A stretch of DNA of 64,000 bases from Gemmatales bacterium (GTDB taxonomy: Bacteria > Planctomycetota > Planctomycetia > Gemmatales > Gemmataceae): assembly GCA_026004675.1 (NCBI GenBank), contig BPJP01000002.1, positions 558,001-622,000 of the forward strand, read 5' to 3'. The position numbers were made by a program, and so were the translations under genes. This document shows, piece after piece, positions 35,113-47,193 of the stretch. Every line of letters starts with the position of its first letter. Position 1 is the stretch's first letter. The notes beneath the pieces were generated by a model. It had not been told where the DNA came from, searched no databases, and was given only the letters and a program-made list of their open reading frames with translations.

Positions 35113-38100
35113 CTATTTGACTTGAACCTGTATTTTCGATTGGTAACCGATCAGTTCGATCAAACCTTTGCTGGCATCGATCAGCAGCGTATGCCATTGG
35201 ACGTTGTTGTTGACAAGACTCTTGTCGAAAACCCGCTTGCCGTTGTCTTTGCGAAAGATCGTTGTCGTGGTAACGCGTTGTCGTGCATCGTAGGTAATCG
35301 ACGAAAAGACCACCACGGGCAATTTTTTGAATTGTTCAAGCAGCATCGTTTGGTTGGGCACGTCCGCAATCCAGCGGAGTTGACCGGAGTTCTTGGCGAA
35401 GGCATAGAGCCAACCGTTGACAGGGACGCTGGCGATACCTGCATAGAACCCGGGTTGCGGATTGCCAAAGACGTTGACCTGGGCCCGGAAAACCTGACTG
35501 ACGGCAAGATAAAAGCGTTCGTAGTCTTCGAGCAGGATCAAGTTTTCGATATCTTTCAGGTGTTCAGGACGCAGGGAGGCGTGCATCACCTCTTTTTGTT
35601 GGCGCATGTCCAGAATCGTGAGCTTGCCGTTCTGCCTGGGCTCGACGACGGCGACGAATCCAGGCACCTCGCTCTCGGCAACCACTGCATTGGGAGAGAA
35701 GGTTGCCTGCCAGAGGACTTTGCCGCTCGAGACCTGGTATTTTTGCACGAGGATGTTGCCTTTGGCGTCGCTGCTGCGAACATAGAGCAGACCGCCATCG
35801 TCGCTGACCATGCTCTTGTACTGTTCGGAAAAATCCGGTGCAGGCAACGACATGCCATTTCGGGCATCGAGGACACGAGTGCCGTTGACGTTGCCGTTTT
35901 GCAAGACTTCGGCCATGCAAACGTATCGGCTGTTGCCGAAAAGACGATTCCAGGAATTGATGTCGCTCCGGCTCCACAAAGGCGTGCCGGTGAGAGGATC
36001 GATGGCTTCGAGACTGTCGAAATCCTGCAGGCAAACGAAGCCAGGTTCGAACACGTCGGGAAAAGCAACGCGCCGGCTGCGTCCATCGGGGAACACGAGG
36101 AAGATGTCACCATCCGGCGTTCGGGTCATGTGGCGATTGCGGGAGATGGGCAAATCGTCGTCGCCAACGGCTTTTTCCCACAACAATTGGTGGTGGAGGA
36201 GGTCGACAGCGAAAACGCGCAGACCGATCTGGATCACTGCCAGATGGCCCTGGACAGCGTAATAGAGCTTGACTTGTTTTTGTTTTGCGCGGCTGGCGCT
36301 TCGAGTCCAATAAAGATACTGGAGGTTGTTGTTGTTTTGCCGATTGACGTTCTGCGTCCAAACGATTTGATTCGTCCCGCAGTCGCGGAGTTGCAGTTGT
36401 TGCATCTGGATGTTGAAGAATAGCTGATAGCGCTGGTGGAAAGGCAGCCATTCGCCTACTGGCTCGAAGCTATAGAGCTGTTGGAAGGGGCGGTACTGCT
36501 GCGGCACTTCTTTGGCCGAGATGTTCTCGCCGCTCCATTGATTGTCTGGCCGGTCGAGGCTGGCGAGGAAGCGTTTATCGGTAGCCAGGTCGTTGAAGAA
36601 ATCGGCTCCGGTTTTGCCGTCTTTGACGACGACATCAGCGTAATCGCTTCCGAGAAGACGATAGAAATAAGCTGCATCGTCGAGGAGATTCTTCGCCGCC
36701 ATCAGGCGTGCCAGTGCTTCGGTGGCCTGAGCAGCCTGCTGCTTGTCGCCCGTGGCACGAACATGCAAAAGTTGCAATTCGGCTTCGCGGAAATCGCGCG
36801 GACCGGGCCGCTGTTCGATAAGGAGTTCAGCGAGGCGCAGTCGAGCTTGGGCACCGAATTGCGACATTGCGCCGAAGACGTTGATGAATTGCCTGAGTTT
36901 TGTCGGGTCGTTCGAGTCACGGACGGCTTGCCAGCGCCTGTTGATGTTTTCCTCCAGCGGCTTGCGGAGTTCCGGAGCGGCGTTGGTCATCGCCTGGATG
37001 CGGACTTGGACCCAGACGTTGGGACGGGCTTGAGCGGTCGGTTCGTCGATGATCGGCACCAGTTTGGCGACGTTGCCGAGTTTGCCGAATTCGATGTAGT
37101 TTTCAAGGGCCTCAACAAGCTTGCCTTGCTTTTCCTTTCCCTTGGCAACAAGAGCATAATAGTTGGCCACTCGGCGGTCTCGTTCCTCTTCCAGCTGCCG
37201 TTTTAACTCCCGACTGGCTCCGTTGGGGATGTCGACGTGGCACAACGCGAAATAATCAGCGAGATATTTTTCGTTTTCGTTGAAATTGCGCTGGAGCGCT
37301 TCGCTATAGCTTTCGTACAAGAGCTGGCGTGCCTTGGTACGGGTCTTATCGTCGGGATTGTTGTTCAAAGCAACACGCAAGTCTTGGATGGCTCCTTGCA
37401 AATCTCCTTCATGCCGCCGCAATTCGGCGCGCTCGGTCAGACCGAAAGGATTGTTCGGATCCTTGGCGATGCTTTGGTTCATCTCCGCGAGTTTGACTTT
37501 CAACTGCGGGTAGGCAACGACCTGATCGATAGTTTGTGAGATGACTTTTCCGTCGCAAAAGAGCAGATTGCCAGGCACTTCGCCGCTTCGCGTGTTGTCG
37601 TGCGGATTCCAGCGGGTCTTGGTTCGGGCAATGATCCGTCCGGCAGCGATGTCGATGACGCAAACTTCAGGTTCCGTTTTCGTCCGACCTGCGCTGGAAG
37701 CCAAAGGCAGAAAATATCGACCATCGGCGCTGGCAATACCCTGGCCGGAAGGCATTCCCGTGTCGAGTTTCCAGCGCAGCCGCCCAGTGGCCAGGTCGAG
37801 ACTGCGGCACGTATCGCTACCAACGATAACCACGTTGTCGTCGAAAACGCCGGCAAGATAGAGATCGTTTCCTCGTGGCTTCTTCCAGACGCGTTCGCCG
37901 GTGCGAATGCGTACACAATGAATCGAGGTCGCATCGGGGGCGGTGAAGACGACGTATCCGTTGTGAATGATGGGAGCCGATCCACGCCATTGCAATTCGA
38001 TTGACGGCATCCCGTAAGGAACGAAACGGTTGGGCTGGGTGGGCAACACGCTCTGTTCCTCGTAGCGGTAGGCCCATACCAGGCTTTGTGTCAGAAGATC

Positions 38101-39834
38101 GACACCCAGGACGGCACCAGCATTGGTGGAGCAGACCAGGACTCCTTCACCATAGGCGAGGTGGGCAGCGTGAAGACGGCGGCCAATGTCCCGCTGCAAC
38201 GGGTTCAAAAACGACGCCAGTTTTTGCATCCAAACCACCTTGGGAGTAGCGCGGTTGGTTTGCGGATCGACGGCGTGCGGGTCGAGGCAGATCAGGCGGA
38301 GTTCGCCGGCCTTTTCGTTCAACAGATACAGTTTGCCGCTGAGTGGGAGAGGCGGGCCAAGGAAGAAACTGTTGTCGAGTTCCGTGTTGCCGTTGCCGCC
38401 GAGTTCCCAGCGCAGCTTTCCCGAATTCAATTCGATGGCGGTAAGCTTGTTGTTTTCGATCATGTCGGACAAGGCGCCGAATTGCTGCGGCCGGCCGAAC
38501 ATGTAGGCATGCGCGTACGGCGGAAAGGGGAGATCATCCACGCCGTACACCAGCTGCCCATCGGTGCTCAACGTGCCAACCAGCGAGTTTTCAAACAAGA
38601 CCTGTTGTTTGCCGCTTTGCCCGTAGAGTTGCCACCATTGGGCTAACATCCGCGATGTGTTCCCATCTCGTAACAGTCGATAGAGACTGCGATCGAGAAC
38701 CTGTTCCCAGGCAAGTTTGCCATCGCTCAGATTGACGGCGTCGATGCCCGAATACGAGCGATAAACCAGCTTGCCGCCGGCGGCAATCGGACAAAAGGCA
38801 GGGATCAGCGGCTCTTTCTTGTAATCTTTGACAAAACGTGCGGCCACGTCGATCCATTGTTTGGTTTGCCCTTCACGGGTAATGTCTTGTTTCCATTTGA
38901 TGTCGTCGAGAAACGGTGTGCTGCCTTCGCCGACAGCAGTTCGGCTCTGGTTTCCCCGGAAGGTCGGCCAGATCTCCGCACTGGCGATCGCGAATGAAGC
39001 TCGCGAGACCTTCGCCAATTCGGCGCGAAGCCGATCCAACGAGACACGCTCCTCTCCCAGGCGAACGCCGCCCGGAGCCACAGCCTCCAGCCGATCCAAA
39101 AACTGACCGACGCCATTTTCATCTCCCACCATCTGGCAGGCGATCGCCGCTTTAAGCAGAGTCAGAGGGGATGCTTCGTAGTTTGGTCGGGACAAGAGCT
39201 GCTTAAAATGCAACACAGCCATGTCCGGCTCGCCACGCTGCAGCCTCAAGGTTGCCAACAATTCGGCTGCTTCGGTACCTGCTTTGGTGTGCAAATAGTT
39301 CTTAGCCACGCGCCCCAGGATTTCAGCCGGCGTCATCGACCGCAATTCTTCATCGGTGCGCTCCTCCGGCTGCAACTTGGCCTGTTGAAGCAGGTTGCGG
39401 GCCTTCGCACCCCATTGAAGTTCATAAACCTCCAATCCCTCTTTCGGCATCGAGCCGATCAAACGGTTCGCTTCCGCTTTGATGCTCGTCCAGCGTGTCT
39501 TGCCGTCTTCCGTCGTCTGTTCGAAGATGGCGTCTTCCGGTCCGTCCAACAACCCCTGGAGGACATAGACAGCGTCACCCCAGTTCTGTTCTTTCAGTAA
39601 ATCGACGGCAGCTTCGATTCGCCTTTTGAGCCGACTGTCGACTTTGAGGCTGATCGAAGCACGCAGGTCCTCATCGTCGCCGTCCGGAGTTTCGACTTTC
39701 GGCCCGATCTGGAAAAAGACAGGCGGCGCGACTTGCTGTTGGAATGGCCCTTTTCCTGAGACTCGTTCCGAAATGAAGCAGCCACACAGAACAGAAAAAC
39801 CCAAAACGAATGACCCACGCCAAAAGCTCGACAT
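35113..39834 (-). CDS. Giant exported PQQ-type beta-propeller protein with TPR-like helices
   Basis: 1,573 residues; the start follows GGAGAAG. A signal peptide or lipoprotein-like leader comes first (FVLGFSVLCGCFISERVSG). Residues 60-270 and 790-1,090 are helical with TPR-like content (DAVYVLQGLLDGPEDA, RAELRRHEGDLQGAIQDLRVAL). Two blocks of PQQ-propeller blades follow the pattern DLATGRLRWKLDTG, LVYGVDDLP, DPLTGTPLWSRSD, KVLWQATFS. Such propellers are interaction platforms, as in BamB, or bind PQQ; no catalytic set is obvious. Probably periplasmic. Its function in planctomycetes is unknown. Confidence 0.85.
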   Translation of the reverse strand: MSSFWRGSFVLGFSVLCGCFISERVSGKGPFQQQVAPPVFFQIGPKVETPDGDDEDLRASISLKVDSRLKRRIEAAVDLLKEQNWGDAVYVLQGLLDGPEDAIFEQTTEDGKTRWTSIKAEANRLIGSMPKEGLEVYELQWGAKARNLLQQAKLQPEERTDEELRSMTPAEILGRVAKNYLHTKAGTEAAELLATLRLQRGEPDMAVLHFKQLLSRPNYEASPLTLLKAAIACQMVGDENGVGQFLDRLEAVAPGGVRLGEERVSLDRLRAELAKVSRASFAIASAEIWPTFRGNQSRTAVGEGSTPFLDDIKWKQDITREGQTKQWIDVAARFVKDYKKEPLIPAFCPIAAGGKLVYRSYSGIDAVNLSDGKLAWEQVLDRSLYRLLRDGNTSRMLAQWWQLYGQSGKQQVLFENSLVGTLSTDGQLVYGVDDLPFPPYAHAYMFGRPQQFGALSDMIENNKLTAIELNSGKLRWELGGNGNTELDNSFFLGPPLPLSGKLYLLNEKAGELRLICLDPHAVDPQTNRATPKVVWMQKLASFLNPLQRDIGRRLHAAHLAYGEGVLVCSTNAGAVLGVDLLTQSLVWAYRYEEQSVLPTQPNRFVPYGMPSIELQWRGSAPIIHNGYVVFTAPDATSIHCVRIRTGERVWKKPRGNDLYLAGVFDDNVVIVGSDTCRSLDLATGRLRWKLDTGMPSGQGIASADGRYFLPLASSAGRTKTEPEVCVIDIAAGRIIARTKTRWNPHDNTRSGEVPGNLLFCDGKVISQTIDQVVAYPQLKVKLAEMNQSIAKDPNNPFGLTERAELRRHEGDLQGAIQDLRVALNNNPDDKTRTKARQLLYESYSEALQRNFNENEKYLADYFALCHVDIPNGASRELKRQLEEERDRRVANYYALVAKGKEKQGKLVEALENYIEFGKLGNVAKLVPIIDEPTAQARPNVWVQVRIQAMTNAAPELRKPLEENINRRWQAVRDSNDPTKLRQFINVFGAMSQFGAQARLRLAELLIEQRPGPRDFREAELQLLHVRATGDKQQAAQATEALARLMAAKNLLDDAAYFYRLLGSDYADVVVKDGKTGADFFNDLATDKRFLASLDRPDNQWSGENISAKEVPQQYRPFQQLYSFEPVGEWLPFHQRYQLFFNIQMQQLQLRDCGTNQIVWTQNVNRQNNNNLQYLYWTRSASRAKQKQVKLYYAVQGHLAVIQIGLRVFAVDLLHHQLLWEKAVGDDDLPISRNRHMTRTPDGDIFLVFPDGRSRRVAFPDVFEPGFVCLQDFDSLEAIDPLTGTPLWSRSDINSWNRLFGNSRYVCMAEVLQNGNVNGTRVLDARNGMSLPAPDFSEQYKSMVSDDGGLLYVRSSDAKGNILVQKYQVSSGKVLWQATFSPNAVVAESEVPGFVAVVEPRQNGKLTILDMRQQKEVMHASLRPEHLKDIENLILLEDYERFYLAVSQVFRAQVNVFGNPQPGFYAGIASVPVNGWLYAFAKNSGQLRWIADVPNQTMLLEQFKKLPVVVFSSITYDARQRVTTTTIFRKDNGKRVFDKSLVNNNVQWHTLLIDASKGLIELIGYQSKIQVQVK

Positions 39835-40265
39835 TGGTGTCTTCTCCAGCTAGGTGTGTCGCCTCAAGCCGAAACCCCACGGCCGCTTGCGACCGAGACT
39901 GGCTCAGACGATAGAGTGTAACATTTATAAGACGAACGGGCAGGGCGTTCTTAACAGTATCTCGTCGAGTTTTTGCCATCGCAACCCGAAACTTGCGACC
40001 TGTGCCGACTGCGCAAACGCTGATCGACCGGCGGCCTTTATTGGCTGGACGAATGAGAGCGGTTCTAGCGATTCTCACCGCATGAAGTTCCGCATTCGGG
40101 CTGCCAGCCTGACCAAAGGTTGACATTGTTGTAAGCGGCCAACTGGCGTAATCTGACCTTAGGCGAGAAGCCGATCAAGCGCATTGTGCCATCGTCGTTC
40201 AGCCAGGCAAGGACGGAATGTTCGAACCAGAACTGGGCCTGGCGGCAAGTTCGAAAGGAGTGCCC
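39835..40265. other. Divergent intergenic region (431 bases)
   Basis: No gene is supported. It should hold promoters for the minus-strand propeller gene and for the plus-strand fatty-acid oxidation gene. A TTGACA occurs at 40120-40125 but has no good -10 partner. Confidence 0.4.
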
Positions 40266-42458
40266 ATGGCCTTTTACCAGTCTGAAAATCTGCACGTCGA
40301 AGTCGAGAGGAAGATCGCCAAATGCTGGCTGGATGTCAAGGGTCGCTCGCATAACGTGTTTAGCCCGGCGGTCATCAAGGACATGGAGCAAGCGCTGGAC
40401 GCAATTTCGGCGGAACCAGGGATTGAGTTGGTCGTTTTTCTCGGGCGAAAGCCAACGGGTTTCGTTGCCGGCGCGGATATCCAGGAATTTCAGAATGTGC
40501 ACGATGCCGACCAGGCTCGGCAGTTGGCCCGGATGGGCCAGGAGTTGATGGACCGGGTGGCCCAGTTAAGGCCCGTTACGGTAGCCGTCATACATGGCCC
40601 GTGTCTGGGGGGAGGGTTGGAGTTTGCCCTCGCCTGTGACTACCGCCTGGTGTTGAACCAACCCGAAACACAACTTGGTTTGCCCGAAATCAAACTCGGC
40701 CTTGTTCCTGGTTGGGGTGGGACGCAGCGTTTGCCACGCGTGGTGGGTTTGGAGAAAGCGTTGCGGATGATTCTGGAGCAAAAGACGCTCAAAGCCCAGG
40801 AGGCGGTGAGCTGGGGACTGGCGGATAAGTCTTTCGAAACACGTGAAGACGCTCTGACGTGGATCGAAAACGAGCTTGTCCGGCATGCGCGCAAACGCCC
40901 GAAAACGCGGTTGCCTCTGCGAAGCTGGCGCGAGTTCTTCCTCGAGTCGAATCGGGTGGGGAGGTGGCTGATTTTTCGCGTTGTCCGCCGAATGCTCAAC
41001 CGCAAGGTCCCCGAAGACATGTCGGCGCCTGCCGAAGCCGTAGCCTGCGTGCGAACCGGCTTGTCCGCTGGAATGGCCGCTGGTCTGGAGCGCGAACGCG
41101 AAGCGATTGCCCGCTTGTCGCAAACGGAAGCCTGCCGCAATCTCGTCACGTTGTTTTTCCTGATCATGAACGCCCGCAAGTCGACCGGCAGCGAAGCTGT
41201 TGCCAGCCGAACAATTCGCAAAGTCGGCGTCGTCGGGGCGGGAACGATGGGAGCCGGCATCGCCCAGCTGGCGTCAGTCAAAGGATGCGACGTCGTGGTG
41301 CAGGAAGTCAATGAGGCGGCTTTGGCTGCCGGCAAAAAAAAGATCGCCGACCTCTTGCAAAAAGCGGTTGACAAAGGGGTCCTCAGCAGCGACGAAGCCC
41401 ACGCTCGACTTCAAGCCATCCACGGCACGACGAATTGGAATGGCTTTGACGACGTCGATCTGGTGATCGAAGCAGTGATCGAAGATGTGAACCTCAAACG
41501 TGAGGTTTTTCGTACGCTCGAGCAAAGGACCAGACCCGACACGATTCTGGCAAGCAATACGTCATCGCTGACGATTCGGCAACTGCAGGAAGGCATGGCT
41601 CAGCCACAGCGTCTGGCAGGAATGCATTTTTTCAACCCCGTGCACAAGATGCCTCTGGTTGAGGTCGTTCGCGGTCCCGCTTGTGAGGAAGACGCGATTG
41701 CGGCACTGGTCCAATTTGCCGCGAAACTGGGCAAAACGCCAGTCGTAGTCGGCGACGGTCCGGGCTTTGTCGTCAACCGCATTCTGCTGCCATATTTGAG
41801 CGAAGCCGGTTTGCTGCTTCAGGAAGGCATGCCGGTAGAAGCGATTGACCAGACGATGCGTCGTTTTGGCATGCCGATGGGTCCTCTGGAACTTCTCGAT
41901 CAGGTTGGGTTGGATGTCGCGGCCCATATTGCTCATGCGGTCGGGCCCGCTTTCGCGGATCGCATTCCGCCGCAGCCGGCGCTCGATCGGCTGTGCGAGC
42001 TTGGCTGTCTGGGACAAAAGACGGGCAAGGGCTTTTATTGTTACCAGGGTGCCAGAAAAACAGGAGTCAACGATCAGGCGCTACAGACCTTGACGCGTGA
42101 ATTGGGGATCAAGCATGCCCAGCAAAAGAGACCTCGGCATGAACAAATGCAATTCGCTCGGGAACGAATGGTCTATCTGATGGTGAACGAGGCGGCCGTT
42201 TGTCTTGAAGAAGGGCTTGCCGAGCGTGCTGACATCATCGACCTGGCGATGGTGCTTGGGACAGGATGGGCACCGCATCGTGGTGGGCCGTTGCGTTACG
42301 CGGATACGTGCGGCGCAGCGGAAATCGTTCGCAAGATGGAAGCAATGGCGGAGCAACTTGGGCCGCGCTTTCGACCGTGTTCCGAGTTGCGCCGCCGAGC
42401 CGATTCAGGGGAGCTATTTTATTCCACTTTGCCGACTCTCGAAGCGGTCTTGTCATGA
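40266..42458 (+). CDS. fadJ: Fatty-acid oxidation complex alpha subunit
   Basis: 730 residues from ATG 40266, preceded by AAAGGAG. The enoyl-CoA hydratase part (about 1-190) has HGPCLGGGLEFALACDYRL and GLVPGWGGTQRLPRVVG. The 3-hydroxyacyl-CoA dehydrogenase part begins near 320 with the NAD-binding loop VGVVGAGTMGAGIAQLAS, continues with SNTSSLTIRQL and MHFFNPVHKMPLVEVV, and has the C-terminal double domain. It performs the second and third steps of beta-oxidation. The thiolase partner gene is not adjacent. The assignment between FadB and FadJ is not certain from sequence alone. Confidence 0.92.
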   Translation: MAFYQSENLHVEVERKIAKCWLDVKGRSHNVFSPAVIKDMEQALDAISAEPGIELVVFLGRKPTGFVAGADIQEFQNVHDADQARQLARMGQELMDRVAQLRPVTVAVIHGPCLGGGLEFALACDYRLVLNQPETQLGLPEIKLGLVPGWGGTQRLPRVVGLEKALRMILEQKTLKAQEAVSWGLADKSFETREDALTWIENELVRHARKRPKTRLPLRSWREFFLESNRVGRWLIFRVVRRMLNRKVPEDMSAPAEAVACVRTGLSAGMAAGLEREREAIARLSQTEACRNLVTLFFLIMNARKSTGSEAVASRTIRKVGVVGAGTMGAGIAQLASVKGCDVVVQEVNEAALAAGKKKIADLLQKAVDKGVLSSDEAHARLQAIHGTTNWNGFDDVDLVIEAVIEDVNLKREVFRTLEQRTRPDTILASNTSSLTIRQLQEGMAQPQRLAGMHFFNPVHKMPLVEVVRGPACEEDAIAALVQFAAKLGKTPVVVGDGPGFVVNRILLPYLSEAGLLLQEGMPVEAIDQTMRRFGMPMGPLELLDQVGLDVAAHIAHAVGPAFADRIPPQPALDRLCELGCLGQKTGKGFYCYQGARKTGVNDQALQTLTRELGIKHAQQKRPRHEQMQFARERMVYLMVNEAAVCLEEGLAERADIIDLAMVLGTGWAPHRGGPLRYADTCGAAEIVRKMEAMAEQLGPRFRPCSELRRRADSGELFYSTLPTLEAVLS

Positions 42459-42515
42459 GGCCGAAACACGTGCCGGCCAGCGTGCGGATAGCGACGGGGT
42501 GTTCCGGGTACGCGA

Positions 42516-43244
42516 TCAAGCAAGAACGGCGGCGAGCACGCCCGACAAAACAATGCCATCGAACGTGCCCGCGCCGCCGATCGACACGACTCCTGCGGAG
42601 ACCTTGTGAATATCCTTGATATGGAGCAAATCCGCGCCCACGATCGGACCCAGTACGCCGCCACAAAAGGCGACCGGGGCGCGCAGCAGTTCATATTCGC
42701 CGCCTGGTAGGAGGAGCCATGTCAATCCCACCGCCACAAGCGGAGAGACAAAGCCCGGCATCACGATTCCCACGCCTGGCATCGGACGTGCCACTTTGTA
42801 ACAGGCGGCAATGTTGGTCCCCACAACAAAAAACAGAGCAATCCACGGCCAACCCCCAACTACCAACAGATGAACGATTTGCATCGCGACAAGCAGCATC
42901 GGCACGACACAACCGCCCACATTGACCGCAATGATCGTATCGGAACGAACCCGCCGCAAGCGAGTCGGCGTCCAACCCCAAAGACCATACACTGCAATGG
43001 TGTCCACCCATTGCTCGCCGGTGCGCTCGAGGCGATGCACGGGGATATTGAACAGGCTGCCGACAAAGATTCCGACCAAGGCCGCGAAAGCTTGCGCCGG
43101 CGTCAAGTGCAGCTTGCTCATCGCTTCATTCATCACCTCGACCAGAAAAAAGGGGAGCAGGCACAGGAACAACAACACCAAAAATAAACTCCCGCAACCG
43201 ATCAACGGAAGCACGGTCAATTCTCTATCAGGAAAGTCATTCAT
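42516..43244 (-). CDS. DUF1614 membrane protein
   Basis: 242 residues from ATG 43244. There are about seven hydrophobic segments, beginning LPLIGCGSLFLVLLFLCLLPFFLV and with the conserved VGSLFNIPVHRLER, AVNVGGCVVPMLLV and IGGAGTFDGIVLSGVLAAVLA stretches that I associate with DUF1614. Function is unknown. The longer frame to 43433 has no ribosome site or family support. It converges with the fatty-acid oxidation gene (58-base gap). Confidence 0.83.
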   Translation of the reverse strand: MNDFPDRELTVLPLIGCGSLFLVLLFLCLLPFFLVEVMNEAMSKLHLTPAQAFAALVGIFVGSLFNIPVHRLERTGEQWVDTIAVYGLWGWTPTRLRRVRSDTIIAVNVGGCVVPMLLVAMQIVHLLVVGGWPWIALFFVVGTNIAACYKVARPMPGVGIVMPGFVSPLVAVGLTWLLLPGGEYELLRAPVAFCGGVLGPIVGADLLHIKDIHKVSAGVVSIGGAGTFDGIVLSGVLAAVLA

Positions 43245-43840
43245 GTGACGCCGGTGGTCCAAGCAGAAAACGATGGATGAAAAGCAGCGCCTGGTCCGTG
43301 GCAAGGCTATTTGCGACCAATTGCCCCTGGGGTCGCACCTCGTCGGCTTGAGGAAAAGTTGCGAAGTTCGTTGCCGATCGGCAAGTGACGCGGCTTTGCC
43401 TTGACTTTGTGAAGCGTAAATCGGCCTTGACAATGATTGACGCTGTGTTGCAATAATGATGAAGTGGGCTGGATGCCAGCTTGAAAGGGCTGCAGACGGG
43501 CAGGTCGAAATCGCCTCCTGGCATGTCCGGGCTGTTTGGCCGGTTTGACAATTGAAACCCGATCCCGCTAGAATGGAGCGGCGGGAAAAGAAGGGGCCCG
43601 GGCGTGATGCATGCCGACCCGGTTGACTTGTCCGTGGTTTTCCGCGACGAACTCCTGATTACCTCATTGACTCTTCCTGCTCTTTAAAAACCACGTACCA
43701 CCGGGGCTCGGTGTGATACCGTCCCATGCGCCTTTCCGCTGTTGTGTTTCCTTTTCTTCGTTAGGAGTCAATATTGGCTTCGTTTGTCTGGGAGCGATCC
43801 TCGGTGCCCGTGCGGTGCCGTCCATTGGGAGGTGACAGTG
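43245..43840. other. Leader region of prkA (596 bases)
   Basis: No gene is supported; short frames here have no family-like sequence. It holds the promoter candidate at 43545-43574 and another perfect TTGACA at 43427-43432 without a good -10 box. Confidence 0.45.
43545..43574 (+). promoter_or_regulatory. Promoter candidate for prkA-yhbH
   Basis: TTGACA at 43545-43550, an 18-base spacer and TAGAAT at 43569-43574, eleven of twelve bases matching sigma70 consensus. It implies a 5' leader of about 260 bases before prkA. Confidence 0.6.
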
Positions 43841-45874
<2,034 letters not shown>

Positions 45875-45938
45875 GTCGGCACGGCCCATCAAGGGGCATG
45901 CTGGTCCAGGCAGCGATTGAGCCAGAGGAGTTGGATTC

Positions 45939-47039
45939 GTGAGCCAGAAAATCGAACGCGACCACCAACGCTTTCGCAAGATCGTGCGCGGCAAGGTGAA
46001 AAGCAATCTTAGCCGCTACATCAATCGCGGCGAATTGATCGGTAAAAAGGGAAAAGACCTGATCAGCATCCCTCTGCCCCAAATCGTCTTGCCGCAATTC
46101 CGCTACGGCCAGCGGGGCACCGGCGGCGTGGGACAGGGCGATGGCGAGATCGGCACGCCTCTTGGCCCAGGACAGGGAGAGCCAGGCAGCGGCGCAGGCA
46201 GCGAACCAGGCGGACATATCCTCGAAGTCGAACTGACTCTCGAAGAACTGGCTGATATTCTTGGCGAAGAGCTCGAGTTGCCACGCATCGAGCCGCGCGG
46301 CAAAAAAAACATCGTCACCACCCGCGATCGCTATACCGGCATCCGCCAATCCGGTCCAGAATCGCTCCGCCATTTCAAGCGAACCTTTAAGCGAGCCTTG
46401 AAAAGGCAAATCGCGTCTCAGGCCTATGATCCGAAACGTCCCCTCGTCGTTCCCATTCGCCAGGACAAACAATACCGCAGCTGGAAAGAGGTCCAACAGC
46501 CCCAAAGCGTCGCTGTCATCATTTACATGATGGACGTTTCCGGCTCGATGACCGACGAACAGAAAGAGATCGTTCGCATCGAAGCGTTTTGGATCGATAC
46601 CTGGATCAAGGCTCATTACCAGGGGATCGAGACGGTTTACATCATTCACGATGCCGCCGCTCAGGAAGTCGACGAGCACACGTTTTACCACACCCGCGAA
46701 AGTGGCGGGACCAAGATCAGCACTGCTTACGAATTAGCGGCCAAGATCATCAAGAATCGCTACCCGCCCGACCAATGGAACATCTACGCTTTTCATTTTT
46801 CCGACGGCGACAACTGGGGAGATGACATTCCACATTGCCTTGAAATCCTGAACGAACATCTGCTGCCGCATGTCAATCTGTTTGGCTATGGCCAGGTGGA
46901 AAGTCCGTACGGCAGCGGCGAATTCTATGAACATCTGGTCGACATCAAGGAGGACAGGGAAAACCTCATCCTCAGCCGAATACCCGATCGCGACGCTATC
47001 TTGAATTCCATAAAAGAGTTTCTGGCCACGGGTAGATAG
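45939..47039 (+). CDS. yhbH: DUF444 protein, YhbH/YeaH family
   Basis: 366 residues. It opens with [21 protein letters not shown], then a Gly-rich linker ([21 protein letters not shown]), then the von Willebrand A-like domain with the MIDAS motif DVSGSMTD near residue 208 and [12 protein letters not shown] near 290, all typical of DUF444. It works with PrkA in a stress response of unclear mechanism. It is co-directional with prkA and probably in the same operon. Confidence 0.94.
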   Translation: MSQKIERDHQRFRKIVRGKVKSNLSRYINRGELIGKKGKDLISIPLPQIVLPQFRYGQRGTGGVGQGDGEIGTPLGPGQGEPGSGAGSEPGGHILEVELTLEELADILGEELELPRIEPRGKKNIVTTRDRYTGIRQSGPESLRHFKRTFKRALKRQIASQAYDPKRPLVVPIRQDKQYRSWKEVQQPQSVAVIIYMMDVSGSMTDEQKEIVRIEAFWIDTWIKAHYQGIETVYIIHDAAAQEVDEHTFYHTRESGGTKISTAYELAAKIIKNRYPPDQWNIYAFHFSDGDNWGDDIPHCLEILNEHLLPHVNLFGYGQVESPYGSGEFYEHLVDIKEDRENLILSRIPDRDAILNSIKEFLATGR

Positions 47040-47091
47040 CATTCCGGCGATTCCAGCACACCCTCGACCTGCCCTGGACCGCGTGAGAAAA

Positions 47092-47097
47092 TATAAT
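47092..47097 (+). promoter_or_regulatory. Consensus -10 box upstream of the third kinase
   Basis: A perfect TATAAT lies about 97 bases before the kinase start at 47194. No acceptable -35 box sits at 16-18 bases upstream, so this is weak evidence for a promoter. Confidence 0.25.
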
Positions 47098-47193
47098 AGT
47101 GCTGCAACGCAAACTTCGCCCCGCCGTGCGTTCTCTCAGGGAAACGCAACTATCGAATCGAGTTGCTGACAGCTCGTATTTGGGGCCAAGGCC

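Noticed and set aside
43237..43551. A 104-codon minus-strand frame in the prkA leader
   Set aside because: No ribosome site, no family-like sequence, and it overlaps the DUF1614 start and the prkA promoter candidate.
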